Positions 1 through 11,709 of a stretch of DNA of 64,000 bases are shown here, one piece after another; within the stretch, counting starts at the first letter, position 1; every line of letters starts with the position of its first letter. The stretch lies in the NCBI GenBank assembly GCA_003021105.1, contig PXRG01000006.1, positions 1 through 64,000 on the forward strand, written 5' to 3'. The notes beneath the pieces are model-generated. The model made no database searches, was not told where the DNA came from, and saw only the letters and a list, made by a program, of their open reading frames with translations. Made by a program: the position numbers and the translations under genes. Origin of the DNA: Halobacteriales archaeon QS_1_68_17 (GTDB taxonomy: Archaea > Halobacteriota > Halobacteria > Halobacteriales > Haloarculaceae).

Positions 1-1433
1 CCGCCGGTCGCCGCGGTCGGGACGGGGGTCGTCCCGCGCGTCGACGCCGCCGCCAGCGATTCCTCGTCGGCGGGGAACGTGTAGAGCCCGCCCGTCGCGT
101 CCTCCGTGCTCGGGTTCCGTCGGCTGGGCGCGACGAAAAACCCGTCGGGCACCGCCAGCCTGGCGGTCCAGAAGCTGGTGGTATCGGCGTCCCGCCAGGC
201 GGCCAGTTCGCGCGGGTTCGCGGGGTCGCGCACGTCGTGGACGCGGACCCCGCCCCGGTACCAGGACGAGTAGAGCCGGCCGCCGGCGAACTCGAAGTTG
301 TGCGCGGTGGTGTAGACGCCGCCGAACGTCGGGTCGGGCGACGGCGGCGGCTGGATCGTCGCCAGCCGGGTCGCCGCGGCCGGCTCCGAGATGTCCCAGA
401 GTTCGATCCCGCTGGGCCCGCCGACCACGCTCCCGTCGGACTCCTCGATGCCCCACGATTCGAGGCCGACCCCGAGCACCGACCCGTCCTCGGTGATGGA
501 GACGTAGTGGACGTTGCCCGGCGGCAGGATCGACTCCCGGAAGGCAGCGCCGTCCTGGAGGGCGGCCAGTTCCTCGCGCGGCTGGCCGCCCACCCGGGCG
601 ACGTACGACGGGTCGGCGGGGTCGCTGACGTCGACGAGCCAGGTCCCCGCGTCCCACTGGGCCAGGTAGGCTATCCCGTCCTGGACCCACACGTCGTGGA
701 GGACGCGGAGCTGCGGGGGGACCGCCCGCCAACGCTCGTCGTGATCGAGGATCGACCACCGCGAGACCGCGGTCGGGTCGTCGTCGCTCGCGTCGACCAC
801 GACCAGGCTCCCGGTCTCGTTGTCGGTGAGATAGACCAGGCGGTCGGCGAAAAAGCAGTTGTGGATCGGGTGGTCGGTCTCGTAGACGGCGACCCGTTCC
901 GGTGCGGCGGGATCGGAGACATCGAACAGCACCAGGGCTTCGAGGGCGTCCTGCTGTGCGTTGGCCGGCCCGACGACGGCGAGCCTGTCGCCGTCGAGTT
1001 TCACGTCGAAGATGTTTTCGAGCGGACCGTCCGCTCGGTCGGCACAGATGTTCGTCACCGACGCCAGCACCGCGGGCGCGGCGGGGTCCGAGACGTCGAC
1101 GGTCACGAACCCCGGGTCGGGCGAGTCGGCGGTGGCGTCCTCCTCGGAGACGGCGACGAACGCCGTCCGGCCCTCGTCGCCGACCACGGCCTCCTTCGGG
1201 GCGGGAACGGCGACGCTCCCGAGCGGTTCGAACCCGCGTCCGCCCGCCCCATCGTCGGGCGTTCCCGTCGTGGCGGTCGCGTTCGTCGCCCCGGCCGGCG
1301 TGTCAGTCGGGGTGCCGGTCGGCGTCTCGTGGGCCCGGGCGGCCGACGGGACGACCGCCGCTCCGGCGGCGGCGAGAAACGCTCGCCGACCGAGGCGCGG
1401 CTGTCGGTCGCGTCCCGTCTCGTGACCGCACAT
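1..1433 (-). CDS. Tat-exported LVIVD-repeat beta-propeller protein (C-terminal end lies outside the window)
   Basis: The reading frame runs from an ATG at 1433 off the left edge, so about 477 codons are visible. The N-terminus carries a twin-arginine signal (GRRAFL followed by an Ala-rich stretch ending near ARAHE), then a Thr/Pro/Ala-rich linker. After that come repeated units with a 'D(V/I)SDP..P' pattern (VDVSDPAAP, FDVSDPAAPE, VDVSDPADPS, WDISEPAAA, VRDPANP), typical of LVIVD/choice-of-anchor propellers on archaeal surfaces. No catalytic residues are evident; the role is probably extracellular binding. The opposite strand has long open frames here, but they are basic and Arg-rich, unlike haloarchaeal proteins. 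The start gives the full Tat motif. Confidence 0.85.
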   Translation of the reverse strand, partial: MCGHETGRDRQPRLGRRAFLAAAGAAVVPSAARAHETPTGTPTDTPAGATNATATTGTPDDGAGGRGFEPLGSVAVPAPKEAVVGDEGRTAFVAVSEEDATADSPDPGFVTVDVSDPAAPAVLASVTNICADRADGPLENIFDVKLDGDRLAVVGPANAQQDALEALVLFDVSDPAAPERVAVYETDHPIHNCFFADRLVYLTDNETGSLVVVDASDDDPTAVSRWSILDHDERWRAVPPQLRVLHDVWVQDGIAYLAQWDAGTWLVDVSDPADPSYVARVGGQPREELAALQDGAAFRESILPPGNVHYVSITEDGSVLGVGLESWGIEESDGSVVGGPSGIELWDISEPAAATRLATIQPPPSPDPTFGGVYTTAHNFEFAGGRLYSSWYRGGVRVHDVRDPANPRELAAWRDADTTSFWTARLAVPDGFFVAPSRRNPSTEDATGGLYTFPADEESLAAASTRGTTPVPTAATG

Positions 1434-1486
1434 ACGTCCGGGTAGGACGGAGCGCACGTATCCCTTGTGGTCGGCGCGTCGAGCGG

Positions 1487-2333
1487 CTAGTCGATCCGCG
1501 CCTCGGTGCCGGCGAGCATCTCGATGACCTGCATGACCCCGGAGTTGTCGTCCCGCTCCATGCCGTTCTGCTCCATCGACTTGTAGAGTTCGTGGGCCAG
1601 TTCGGTCGCCGGCATCGGCGCGCCGTAGGCCTCGCCCGCGTTCGTGGCGATCCGGAGGTCCTTGTACTGGTAGCCGGCGAAAAAGCCCGGTTCGAAGTTC
1701 CCCCGGATCATCCGCGGCGCGCGGTTGTCCAGCGTCCAGCACCCGGCCGCGCCGCCGCTGATCGCCTCCACGACGGCCTCGAGGTCCGCGCCGGCCTTCT
1801 CGGCGAAGACCAGCGCCTCGCTGACGGCCACCATCTGGGCCGCGACGACGATCTGGTTGCACGCCTTCGTGGTCTGGCCCGCACCGTTTGGCCCCGTGTG
1901 GGTGATCGTCTCGCCCATCACCTCGAAGAGGTCGCGGTGGTCCTCGAGCACCGCCTCGTCGCCGCCGACCATGATCGACAGCGTCCCCTCGATGGCACCC
2001 TCCTCGCCGCCGCTGATCGGCGCGTCGAGCATGTTCACGCCCAGTTTCCCGAGGTCCGCCGCCAACTGCTCGGTCACGGTGGGCGAGATTGTCGACATGT
2101 CGATCAGGGTCATCCCCTCGCTGAGACCGTCCACGATCCCGTCTTCGTCGCGCACGACCGACTCCACAACCGCCGAGTCGGGCAGGCAGGTGACGACCAC
2201 GTCGCTCCGCTCCGCGGCCTCGGCGGGCGTGTCGGCCCCCTCGCCGCCGTGGATAGCCCGCGTCGACGAGGTTCTTGGCCATCGGCAGGCCCATGATGCC
2301 GAGTCCGACGAAGCCGACCGTCTTCTCTGACAT
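1487..2333 (-). pseudogene. 3-hydroxyisobutyrate dehydrogenase / 2-hydroxy-3-oxopropionate reductase family gene, disrupted near its 5' end
   Basis: The N-terminus starts at an ATG at 2333 and encodes the NAD-binding glycine motif GFVGLGIMGLPMAKNL. After 'VDAGY' (about 2250) the frame changes: the body from about 2245 (ADTPAEAAERSDVVVTCLP onward) lies in another frame. About 15-20 residues of the second Rossmann strand, which selects the cofactor, appear to be missing. The body then runs intact to the stop at 1487 with the family substrate-loop motif DAPISGGEEGA and the catalytic-helix region GQTTKACNQ. A GTG at 2200 could initiate a 237-residue product lacking the dinucleotide fold. The family reduces or oxidises beta-hydroxyacids with NAD(P). 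Gene decay or an assembly error are both possible. Confidence 0.8.
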
Positions 2334-2438
2334 GCGCCCCCGTTCGGTCATCGGACCCAAATAGGTGCAGGGTCCCCCGCGTTCGGCGGGGTCGGCCGCG
2401 CCGGTAGGTTCAACCCTCGTGACGTGGTAGACAGGCAC

Positions 2439-2846
2439 ATGGCAACCGACCGGACCGACCCGGCCGCCGACCTCGGCGAGCGCGAGCGCGAGGCCCTCCA
2501 CCAGGTGGAACTCGGGACCGAGTGGCTCCACCGCGCCCACGGCCACCTCGTGGCGTTCCACCACAACACCGGCCACGCGATGGATCACCTCGCGGAGGCC
2601 GAACGCCTCTTCCGGGAGTGTGGCCGGACCGACATCGCCGACGCGATCAGGGACCAGTACCTCCCGCGCGGGGTCATCGACGAAGACCGGTGGTCGTACG
2701 ACGTCCTGGAGTGCTTCCAGGAGGGGTTCCTGGACGAACTTACGGCCTTCGAGCGGGAGGCCCGCCGCGAGGTGGCCGACGGCCAGCGCCACGTCGCCGA
2801 GCGCGTCCAGGAACGCGAGTGGAAGCGCCGCGCCGACCGAGAGTGA
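2439..2846 (+). CDS. Conserved haloarchaeal protein of unknown function
   Basis: An acidic, largely helical protein of 135 residues, rich in His, Glu and Arg, with no membrane segment or signal. Visible stretches are EWLHRAHGHLVAFHHNTGH, AEAERLFRECG and RWSYDVLECFQEGFLDEL; the pattern looks like a small helical bundle. I chose ATG 2439 rather than the GTG at 2424 because the acidic N-terminus begins there. The clustered His/Glu residues could bind metal, but no family motif confirms this. The gene stands alone between the broken dehydrogenase on the other strand and the SDR downstream. Confidence 0.75.
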   Translation: MATDRTDPAADLGEREREALHQVELGTEWLHRAHGHLVAFHHNTGHAMDHLAEAERLFRECGRTDIADAIRDQYLPRGVIDEDRWSYDVLECFQEGFLDELTAFEREARREVADGQRHVAERVQEREWKRRADRE

Positions 2847-2945
2847 CCGACAGCGGCCGCTCTCCCTGATCAGTCGTTACCGAGATTCTCGCCGGACGTT
2901 CGCGCCGATCACGACGGTTAAACGGTCGTGGCCCCAACCGCGGGC

Positions 2946-3683
2946 ATGATCAGTCCGGACCTCTCTGATCGGGTCTCGCTCGTGACCGGCAGCGCGACGG
3001 GCGTCGGGCGGGAACTCCTGCTGGCGATGGCCGATTGCGGGGCCGACGTGGCGGTCCACTACCGCAAGAGCGCGGAGGAAGCCGCGGCAGTCGCGGACAG
3101 GGCACGCGGGGCGGACGTCGGCGTCACGACCGTGCAGGGCGACGTGACCGACCCCGACGCGGTGAACGGACTGTTCGACCGCGTCGAGGTCGACCTGGGG
3201 ACCGTCGACGTGCTCGTCAACAACGTCGGCGCGTTCGCGCCGGTTCACTGGGAGGAGATGGCCTTCGAGACGTGGCAGACGGTCCTGGAGACGAACCTGA
3301 ACGGCACCTACCTCTGTTCGAAGCGGGCGCTCCCGGGGATGCGCGAGGCGGGCGAGGGGCGGATCGTCAACGTCGGGTACGCCAGCGGCGACCGGGCGCT
3401 GGTCAGCCCGAAGAACTTCCCGTATTTCGTCGCCAAGACGGGCGTGTTGATGTTCACCCGGATGCTCGCCGCCGACACCGCCGACGACGGCATTACCGTC
3501 AACGCCGTCTCGCCGTACGTCGTCGAGAACTCCGACGAGTTCCCCGACGACCTGCCCCGGGACCGCCCCGCGGGGTTCGCTGACCTGGCCCAGGCGGTGC
3601 TTTTCTTCCTCGACCCCGACAGCGACTACATAAGCGGCGCGAACGTCGAGATTTCGGGCGGGTGGCTGCCCGAGAAGGTCTGA
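2946..3683 (+). CDS. Short-chain dehydrogenase/reductase (FabG-like)
   Basis: A classical SDR of about 245 residues. The cofactor motif TGSATGVG lies near residue 15, the NNVGA strand motif (family NNAG) near residue 90, and the YFVAK active-site pair (YxxxK) near residue 160 after the GYASGD serine segment. The C-terminus ISGGWLPEKV matches the family end 'V.GG'. Members perform NAD(P)-dependent carbonyl/alcohol chemistry; the substrate cannot be read from sequence. ATG 2946 is preferred over a GTG 18 bases upstream because 'MISPDLSDRVSLVTG' fits the usual SDR start. There is no clear operon partner. Confidence 0.88.
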   Translation: MISPDLSDRVSLVTGSATGVGRELLLAMADCGADVAVHYRKSAEEAAAVADRARGADVGVTTVQGDVTDPDAVNGLFDRVEVDLGTVDVLVNNVGAFAPVHWEEMAFETWQTVLETNLNGTYLCSKRALPGMREAGEGRIVNVGYASGDRALVSPKNFPYFVAKTGVLMFTRMLAADTADDGITVNAVSPYVVENSDEFPDDLPRDRPAGFADLAQAVLFFLDPDSDYISGANVEISGGWLPEKV

Positions 3684-3776
3684 ACGACTCCCACGCCTGC
3701 GGTCGGGAACCGCGGGACTACGCGCGCCGACTCCCGCGCCGGAACGTTTTTTACGATACTGTAACCTTTCAGAGGT

Positions 3777-3980
3777 GTGACCGCCCACTCGACTGCCGAC
3801 GGCGAGGGCGAAGGCGGAGGCGAACGCGGGAGCGAGGAAGTGGGGCTGGCCGACCGGTTCCCGTTCCTGTGGGTGGAGGGCGCGGCCACCGGCGTCGTCG
3901 CGCTCGCGGCCGGCGTCGCCTATGCGCTGTTCTGTGGCTGGGGCGGCGGCCTCGCCGCGAGTGCCTGGCGCCAACAATAG
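3777..3980 (+). CDS. Small single-span membrane protein, unknown function
   Basis: A 67-residue frame starting with GTG at 3777. The N-terminal half is acidic (many Glu, Asp and Gly); one hydrophobic segment follows (about residues 34-55, TGVVALAAGVAYALF). A T-rich element, TTTTTTACGATACT at about 3747-3760, lies 20-27 nt before the start, as expected for a leaderless haloarchaeal transcript. The acidic composition and promoter support a real gene; function is unknown. Confidence 0.55.
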   Translation: MTAHSTADGEGEGGGERGSEEVGLADRFPFLWVEGAATGVVALAAGVAYALFCGWGGGLAASAWRQQ

Positions 3981-4041
3981 TTCTCCGATTGATAATATCA
4001 TTCAATATGTATTTAGGGCGCAGGGGCGCGTCGTACGGGTC

Positions 4042-4345
4042 ATGTTCGAGACAGATCCGGCCGACGACGAGTCGATAGCGAAGGTCTACTGCGCGGACGA
4101 GCGGGCGACGGGCGTGGCGGCGGCCTTCCCCATCGAGGACTGGGACTGGGACTGGGACTGGGACTGGGACTGGGACTGGGACTGGGACTGGGACTGGGAC
4201 TGGGACTGTCTCGATCCCGGTCGGGCGCGTGGTCGGCGTCCGGTCGCCCGTCTACGCGTCGCTGACGAAAAACGGCCGCCGGATCACCGGTTACGGCGTC
4301 ACCGACGACGAGATCGGCGCGTACGTCGACCGCTTGCCGGTGTAG
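4042..4345 (+). pseudogene. Small conserved-looking gene, frameshifted at a hexanucleotide repeat
   Basis: The ATG at 4042 begins an acidic N-terminus (MFETDPADDESIAKVYC) that runs into eleven TGGGAC units encoding alternating Trp-Asp. After the repeat this frame becomes Arg-rich and implausible. The +1 frame from about 4202 instead reads TVSIPVGRVVGVRSPVY, KNGRRITGYGVTDDEIGAY, ending VDRLPV at 4345, which has normal haloarchaeal composition and GC-rich third positions. The original junction was probably Trp-Asp-Trp-Thr-Val-Ser, so one base has changed at the 3' edge of the tract besides the expansion. A TATA-like TATTTAG lies about 30 nt upstream. The family is not recognised. Confidence 0.7.
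4138..4208 (+). repeat. Hexanucleotide tandem repeat (TGGGAC, 11 full units)
   Basis: Eleven perfect TGGGAC units occupy 4141-4206, with partial units on both sides. In frame they encode (Trp-Asp)n inside the small gene at 4042. Loss or gain of whole units keeps the frame, so the frameshift at the 3' edge is a separate event. Such perfect units suggest recent replication slippage. Confidence 0.97.
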
Positions 4346-4346
4346 G

Positions 4347-4868
4347 TCAGTTCCCCTGGATGGCGTCGATGACCATCGCGGCGGCCACGACGGCCTCTTT
4401 CGGGACGTTGCTGGTGTCCTCGATCACGATGTCGTACCGGTCTTTCAGCGACAGTCGGCCGTCGATCCAGCCGACGTGGTTGCCGTCCCGGTCCGTGATC
4501 TCGTACTTGTGGGGGATCAACTCGCCGAACGGGAGGACGTTGCGCGCGAGCGTCACCAGCGCGCCCCGGGAGATGATCTCGGCGAGTTTCGCCTCCGTCT
4601 CCACGTCGCGGATCTTCCAGGTGTCCCGGAAGATCGAGTAGTCGTTGTCGAGGATCACCAGGTTCTCGCCGGTTTGCGAGTCGGCGAGGACGTAGTTGCC
4701 CGCCACGTCGATGATCCCGCCGGCCGTGACCTCGAACACCTCGTTACCGTCGGCGTCGACGAACGGGAACTGCTCTTTGAGTTTGAACATCTTCTGTTTC
4801 CCCCGGAGGACGACGGCCCCCGACGCGTCCGTCGCCCTGTACTTGTTCCGGATCAGGCTCTGTACCAC
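4347..4868 (-). CDS. LURP-one-related family protein, 5' end separated by an in-frame TAG
   Basis: 173 residues from a GTG at 4868 match the LURP-one-related / scramblase-like beta-barrel family: VQSLIRNKY, VLRGKQKMFKLKEQFPFVD, GGIIDVAGNYVL, ARNVLPFGELIPHKYEI and the C-terminus AAAMVIDAIQGN. In the same frame upstream, a GTG at 4928 begins MNESREYDIAGLDLDDDR, which reads like the normal N-terminus, followed by TAG at 4872-4874 where TAC (Tyr) would be expected, then TVVQSL. The gene therefore looks full-length except for one nonsense codon at position 19. Translation could restart at the GTG at 4868. The molecular role of the family in archaea is not established. Confidence 0.8.
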   Translation of the reverse strand: MVQSLIRNKYRATDASGAVVLRGKQKMFKLKEQFPFVDADGNEVFEVTAGGIIDVAGNYVLADSQTGENLVILDNDYSIFRDTWKIRDVETEAKLAEIISRGALVTLARNVLPFGELIPHKYEITDRDGNHVGWIDGRLSLKDRYDIVIEDTSNVPKEAVVAAAMVIDAIQGN

Positions 4869-4963
4869 GGTCTACCTGTCGTCGTCGAGGTCCAGTCCCG
4901 CGATGTCGTACTCTCGGCTCTCGTTCACGTACGCGCCGACTGACCCAGTACAGTTGAGTCTTT

Positions 4964-5026
4964 CGTCAGTCGATCGACCCGAAATATATCCGGACTTCGT
5001 CAGTCGAGCGACCCAAATATATCCGG
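4964..5026. promoter_or_regulatory. Duplicated TATA-containing segment between the LURP-one gene and uvrA
   Basis: Two near-identical 29-30 nt copies start at 4964 and 4998 (34-nt period). Each contains an AAATATAT box (4982-4989 and 5015-5022) preceded by GTCAGTCGAnCGACCC. The second copy points at uvrA (ATG 5078). Read on the other strand, the first copy gives ATATATTT about 54 nt before the GTG at 4928. The arrangement fits a divergent promoter pair made by tandem duplication. Confidence 0.6.
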
Positions 5027-5077
5027 GTCGGTCGCAACCGACAGGATTTCACTTCCCCCGTCCCTGCGGACGGGTAG

Positions 5078-8032
<2,955 letters not shown>

Positions 8033-8220
8033 CCGCACCGAGCATCCTCTCCCCTTCCGTCGCTGACCTCCCGTCGCTCCGGCGCGGCCGGCCACCTGGT
8101 TCACTTCTCCCGGCGTTCACCGCCCGTGTCTCCGACGGTCCCGGGTGCCCAGACCTTCGCGCGGGGCCGGGCGGATCTTCCCACGCCAGCACTCATGTCC
8201 GTGGCTCCCCAACTCGGGAT

Positions 8221-9210
8221 ATGCGCATCTACGCCGCGCTGGCGGACGCGCTCCTCGTGGCGGCCCCCGGGGAGCAGGCGAGCGAACGGCTCGACGGCCA
8301 CCGGCCGGAGTGTGTCGCCGTCTCGGCGGCGGCTCCCGACCGGGTGTTCTGCGGGACCTTCGAGGCCGGCCTCTGGCGGAGTACGGACGGCGGCGACAGT
8401 TTCGAGCGCGTCGGCGCGGACGCCATCGACGCCGACGCGATCATGTCGGCGACGGTCAGCCCGCACGATCCCGCGGAGGTGTGGGTGGGGACCGAACCGA
8501 GCGCCCTCTACCGGTCGAGCGACGGCGGCGACACCTGGGAGGCGCTGCCGCCGCTGTCGGACCTCCCGACCGCCGGGGAGTGGTACTTCCCGCCGCGCCC
8601 CTCTACCCACCACGTGCGGTGGATCGAGATCGCCCCCCGCGATCCCCGGCGGCTCTACGTCGGCATCGAGGCGGGCGCGTTCCTGTTGAGCGAGGACGGC
8701 GGCCGGACCTGGACCGAGCGGCCGCCGGGATCGCGGTGGGACAACCACAGCCTGGCGACCCACCCGGACGCGCCCGGCCGGGTGTACGCCGCCGCGGGCG
8801 ACGGCTACGCCGAGTCCGGGGATAGCGGCGAGTCCTGGCGCCACCCACAGGAGGGCCTCGACCACCGATACGTCTGGAGCGTCCGGCCCGATCCCGGCGA
8901 CCCCGACACGGTGCTCGTCTCGGCCGCGCGCGGCGCGCGGTCGGCCCACTCCGCGGAGCGGGCCGAGACCTACGTCTACCGGCGGCGGGACGCCGGGCCG
9001 TGGGAGCGACTCGACGACCGCGGCCTCCCGGTCGGGTCGGGGGTCACCCGGCCGGTGCTGGCGACGACGGCCGACGGGGCGTTCTACGCGGCGAGCAACC
9101 GCGGGCTGTTCCGGTCGACCGACGCCGGCGACTCGTGGACGCGCGTCGAGACGGGCCGGCCGGAACGTTTCGCGGACGGCCCCGTCAGGGGACTAGCAGT
9201 CGTGGGGTGA
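8221..9210 (+). CDS. Asp-box (BNR-type) beta-propeller protein
   Basis: A 329-residue protein with at least five Asp-box turns: STDGGDSFE, SSDGGDTWE, SEDGGRTWT, SGDSGESWR and STDAGDSWT, spaced as in six- or seven-bladed propellers. No signal peptide or catalytic sialidase residues are apparent, so it is probably cytoplasmic and of unknown substrate. The ATG at 8221 directly begins MRIYAALADALL. It is transcribed alone, converging with the sensor kinase that ends at 9279. Confidence 0.85.
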   Translation: MRIYAALADALLVAAPGEQASERLDGHRPECVAVSAAAPDRVFCGTFEAGLWRSTDGGDSFERVGADAIDADAIMSATVSPHDPAEVWVGTEPSALYRSSDGGDTWEALPPLSDLPTAGEWYFPPRPSTHHVRWIEIAPRDPRRLYVGIEAGAFLLSEDGGRTWTERPPGSRWDNHSLATHPDAPGRVYAAAGDGYAESGDSGESWRHPQEGLDHRYVWSVRPDPGDPDTVLVSAARGARSAHSAERAETYVYRRRDAGPWERLDDRGLPVGSGVTRPVLATTADGAFYAASNRGLFRSTDAGDSWTRVETGRPERFADGPVRGLAVVG

Positions 9211-9278
9211 GGAGGGAAGCGACGGGGCCGAGACAGAGGGAAGACGACGGGTCCGAGGGAGCGATGAACTGACGGGAT

Positions 9279-11546
9279 CTACGCGGCGTCCGGCGTCCGG
9301 AACTCCAGGACAGCGACCGCGCCCTCCGGTCGGGTGTCGGCGTCGGCGGCGCCGTCCGCGCGAACCGTCCACGGCTGCCGGTCCTCGAACCAGGCGTCGC
9401 CGCCGTAGAGGTCCATCATCACGCACACGAAGTAGAGCCCGAAGCCGACCGACCCGGAGTCGTCGCCGGTCACCCGTTCCTCGAACACCGTCTCCTTGAT
9501 CTCGTCGGGGATGCCGGGACCGTTGTCGGCGATCCGGACCTGGACGCGGTCGCCGGTCCGGCGGGTCGTGACGATCACTTCGGGTTCGTCGCTGTCGTTG
9601 TGTTCGACCGCGTTCCAGAGGACGTTCTCGACGACCTCCGGGACGAGGTCGTCGCCGAGGACCGTCGTGTTCTCGGGCACGTCGATCCTGACCGTCACCG
9701 CGTCGTGTGCGGACGCGAGTTTGTCGGCCTTCCGGCGGATCGGGGCGCCGAGGTCCACCGGCCCGAGTTCGACGTTGCGCTCGTCCGTGATCGTCCGGGT
9801 CACCGACCGCACCTTCTCCGCGAGCGTCGTGATGTCGTTGCTCCAGTCCTCGACCGTCGAGAGGTACGCCGCCCCCTCCTCGTCGACGTGGTCCGCGAGC
9901 AACTCGACGTTGCCCTGGATGACCATCATCCCGTTGAGGAGGTCGTGGCGCAGGACGCTGTTGAAAAACTCCAGTTGCTCTTTGCGCTGTTCGAGCAGTT
10001 CCTGTTTCTCCCGGAGGCGTTCTTCCTTGTCGACCCGGTCGAGCGCGTTCTCGGTCGCGGTCGCCAGGATGTTTGCGAACCGGCGGTCGTCGCCGGTGAA
10101 CCCCTCGTGGCTCTCGTCGTCGCTGATCCCGAGGACGCCGTGGTCGCCCAGCGGCAGGAGGATCGAGCCGCCGATGTCGACCGGGAGTTCGCGGTCGTCG
10201 GACACTTCGATCGGTTCGCCGAGTCTCGGCTCGCCGGACTCGAAGACCGTCCAGATGTCGCTCTGGTCCGGTTCGATGACGGGATTCGACGGCCTCTCGG
10301 ACGTCTCGGCGAACGCGTCCGCCAGCGGATCGGCGAAACTGGCCGGCCGGAGCACGTCCTCGGTTTCGTCGTACAGCATGATGCCGGAGTAGGGGTACCC
10401 GAGGACTTCATCCGCGGTCTCGACGGCGATTTCGGCGACCGCGTCGCGGCTGTCGGCACCGAGGAACCGCTGGCTGGCCGACTGGAGTTTCTCCAGGGTC
10501 CGTTCGCGCTGTTTCTGGACGGTGATGTCCCGGAGGACGATCACCTCGCCCCGCTGGCGGTCGTACTGGTCCCGGATCGGCGCGGCGCTGACGTCGAACA
10601 CCTGGGCGGCCCCGCCGTCGGTCGCGGTCCCGGCGTCCGTCCACGCCGTCGCGTACTCCTCGCCCTCGCGGGCGGCGTCCAGCAACCCCGGGAGCACGTA
10701 CTCGGCGTGGTACCCGACGGGGTTCGTCTCCGCCGAGAACAGCGACTCGGCCGCGGGGTTGTACTCGATGACCGATCCGTCGTCGTCAAGCACCACGACC
10801 GGGTCCTGGATCTCGCGGAGCACGACGTCGGGTGCCAGGGGTTCGATGTCCAGCAACTCGTAGTAAAACAGCGCGAGCAGGATGACGACGGCTTCGACGG
10901 CGTAAAAGATCGGCGTCGTGTCGAGGCCGGGGTGGGGGCTGACCCCCGCCTGGAAGAGGACGTTCCCGGCGAGACCGACCAGCGCCGCCGCCAGGATGAC
11001 GGCCGTCTGCTTCCGGTAGACGTTCCGTCCGGAGACGAGAAACCTGATCAGGAGACCGAACGCGAACAAAAGCGGGAGGTAGACGAGCGCGATGATGGCG
11101 AAAGACAGCGCGGTCCGCTGGGCCACCGGCAGGGTCAGCCCGTTCGCCGTCACGAACGTGACGCTCTCGTAGAAGATACCCGCGACCAGATCGAGCAGTC
11201 CGACGACGCCGAGTCCCCCGAACCAGGCCAGCAGGAGCCGATGCCTGCGCGGGGTGAGCCACTCCTCGTGGCCGGTGTAGACGACGACGAACTCGGTGAA
11301 GTAGGCCGGCGCGAAGACGCTGGCGACCCCGATCGCCGCGAACACGGCCCGGGCGCGTCCCGGGTCGGAGACGAAGACCAGCGCGCCGAACAGGAGTCCC
11401 CAGGTCCCGGCGAAGAACGTCATTTTCGCAAACGGCTTCGCCGCTGGATGGTCGCGGTGCAACCAGGCCACGTACGCGACGGCGTAGCCGATCAGTCCCC
11501 CCGCGATCGCAACCCCGCTGACGAGAAACTCCGCGTACAACCCCAT
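9279..11546 (-). CDS. Membrane sensor histidine kinase (7TM - PAS - GAF - HisKA - HATPase)
   Basis: 755 residues from ATG 11546. The first ~240 residues contain about seven hydrophobic spans, as in the 7TM N-terminal sensor domain of haloarchaeal kinases. A PAS domain follows (about 255-370, DPVVVLDDDGSVIEYNPAAE), then a GAF-like domain (about 385-530), a phosphoacceptor segment LRHDLLNGM with His in the H-box, and an ATPase domain with N-box VLWNAVEHND, G1 DNGPGIP and G2 GFGLYF. No response regulator is adjacent, so it is an orphan kinase and the signal is unknown. I chose the ATG that opens the first membrane segment; a longer frame upstream is basic and unlikely. Confidence 0.93.
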   Translation of the reverse strand: MGLYAEFLVSGVAIAGGLIGYAVAYVAWLHRDHPAAKPFAKMTFFAGTWGLLFGALVFVSDPGRARAVFAAIGVASVFAPAYFTEFVVVYTGHEEWLTPRRHRLLLAWFGGLGVVGLLDLVAGIFYESVTFVTANGLTLPVAQRTALSFAIIALVYLPLLFAFGLLIRFLVSGRNVYRKQTAVILAAALVGLAGNVLFQAGVSPHPGLDTTPIFYAVEAVVILLALFYYELLDIEPLAPDVVLREIQDPVVVLDDDGSVIEYNPAAESLFSAETNPVGYHAEYVLPGLLDAAREGEEYATAWTDAGTATDGGAAQVFDVSAAPIRDQYDRQRGEVIVLRDITVQKQRERTLEKLQSASQRFLGADSRDAVAEIAVETADEVLGYPYSGIMLYDETEDVLRPASFADPLADAFAETSERPSNPVIEPDQSDIWTVFESGEPRLGEPIEVSDDRELPVDIGGSILLPLGDHGVLGISDDESHEGFTGDDRRFANILATATENALDRVDKEERLREKQELLEQRKEQLEFFNSVLRHDLLNGMMVIQGNVELLADHVDEEGAAYLSTVEDWSNDITTLAEKVRSVTRTITDERNVELGPVDLGAPIRRKADKLASAHDAVTVRIDVPENTTVLGDDLVPEVVENVLWNAVEHNDSDEPEVIVTTRRTGDRVQVRIADNGPGIPDEIKETVFEERVTGDDSGSVGFGLYFVCVMMDLYGGDAWFEDRQPWTVRADGAADADTRPEGAVAVLEFRTPDAA

Positions 11547-11709
11547 CTTACGGAAATCGTTACTGCTCGCCCTAAAATCTATCCTCCAGTTCCGCGAGGA
11601 ATAGCGAACACACTCGCGCCGCTTCGGGCCGGACACCCCACCGCAAAATCGCCGACGGTGGGAACGGCGAACGGACCAATTAAGCCCCCGGGTCAACTAC
11701 CGGACGGCA

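Noticed and set aside
4138-4208. Repeat array that might suggest CRISPR
   Set aside because: Units are 6 bp without spacers and lie in a coding frame; a simple tandem repeat.
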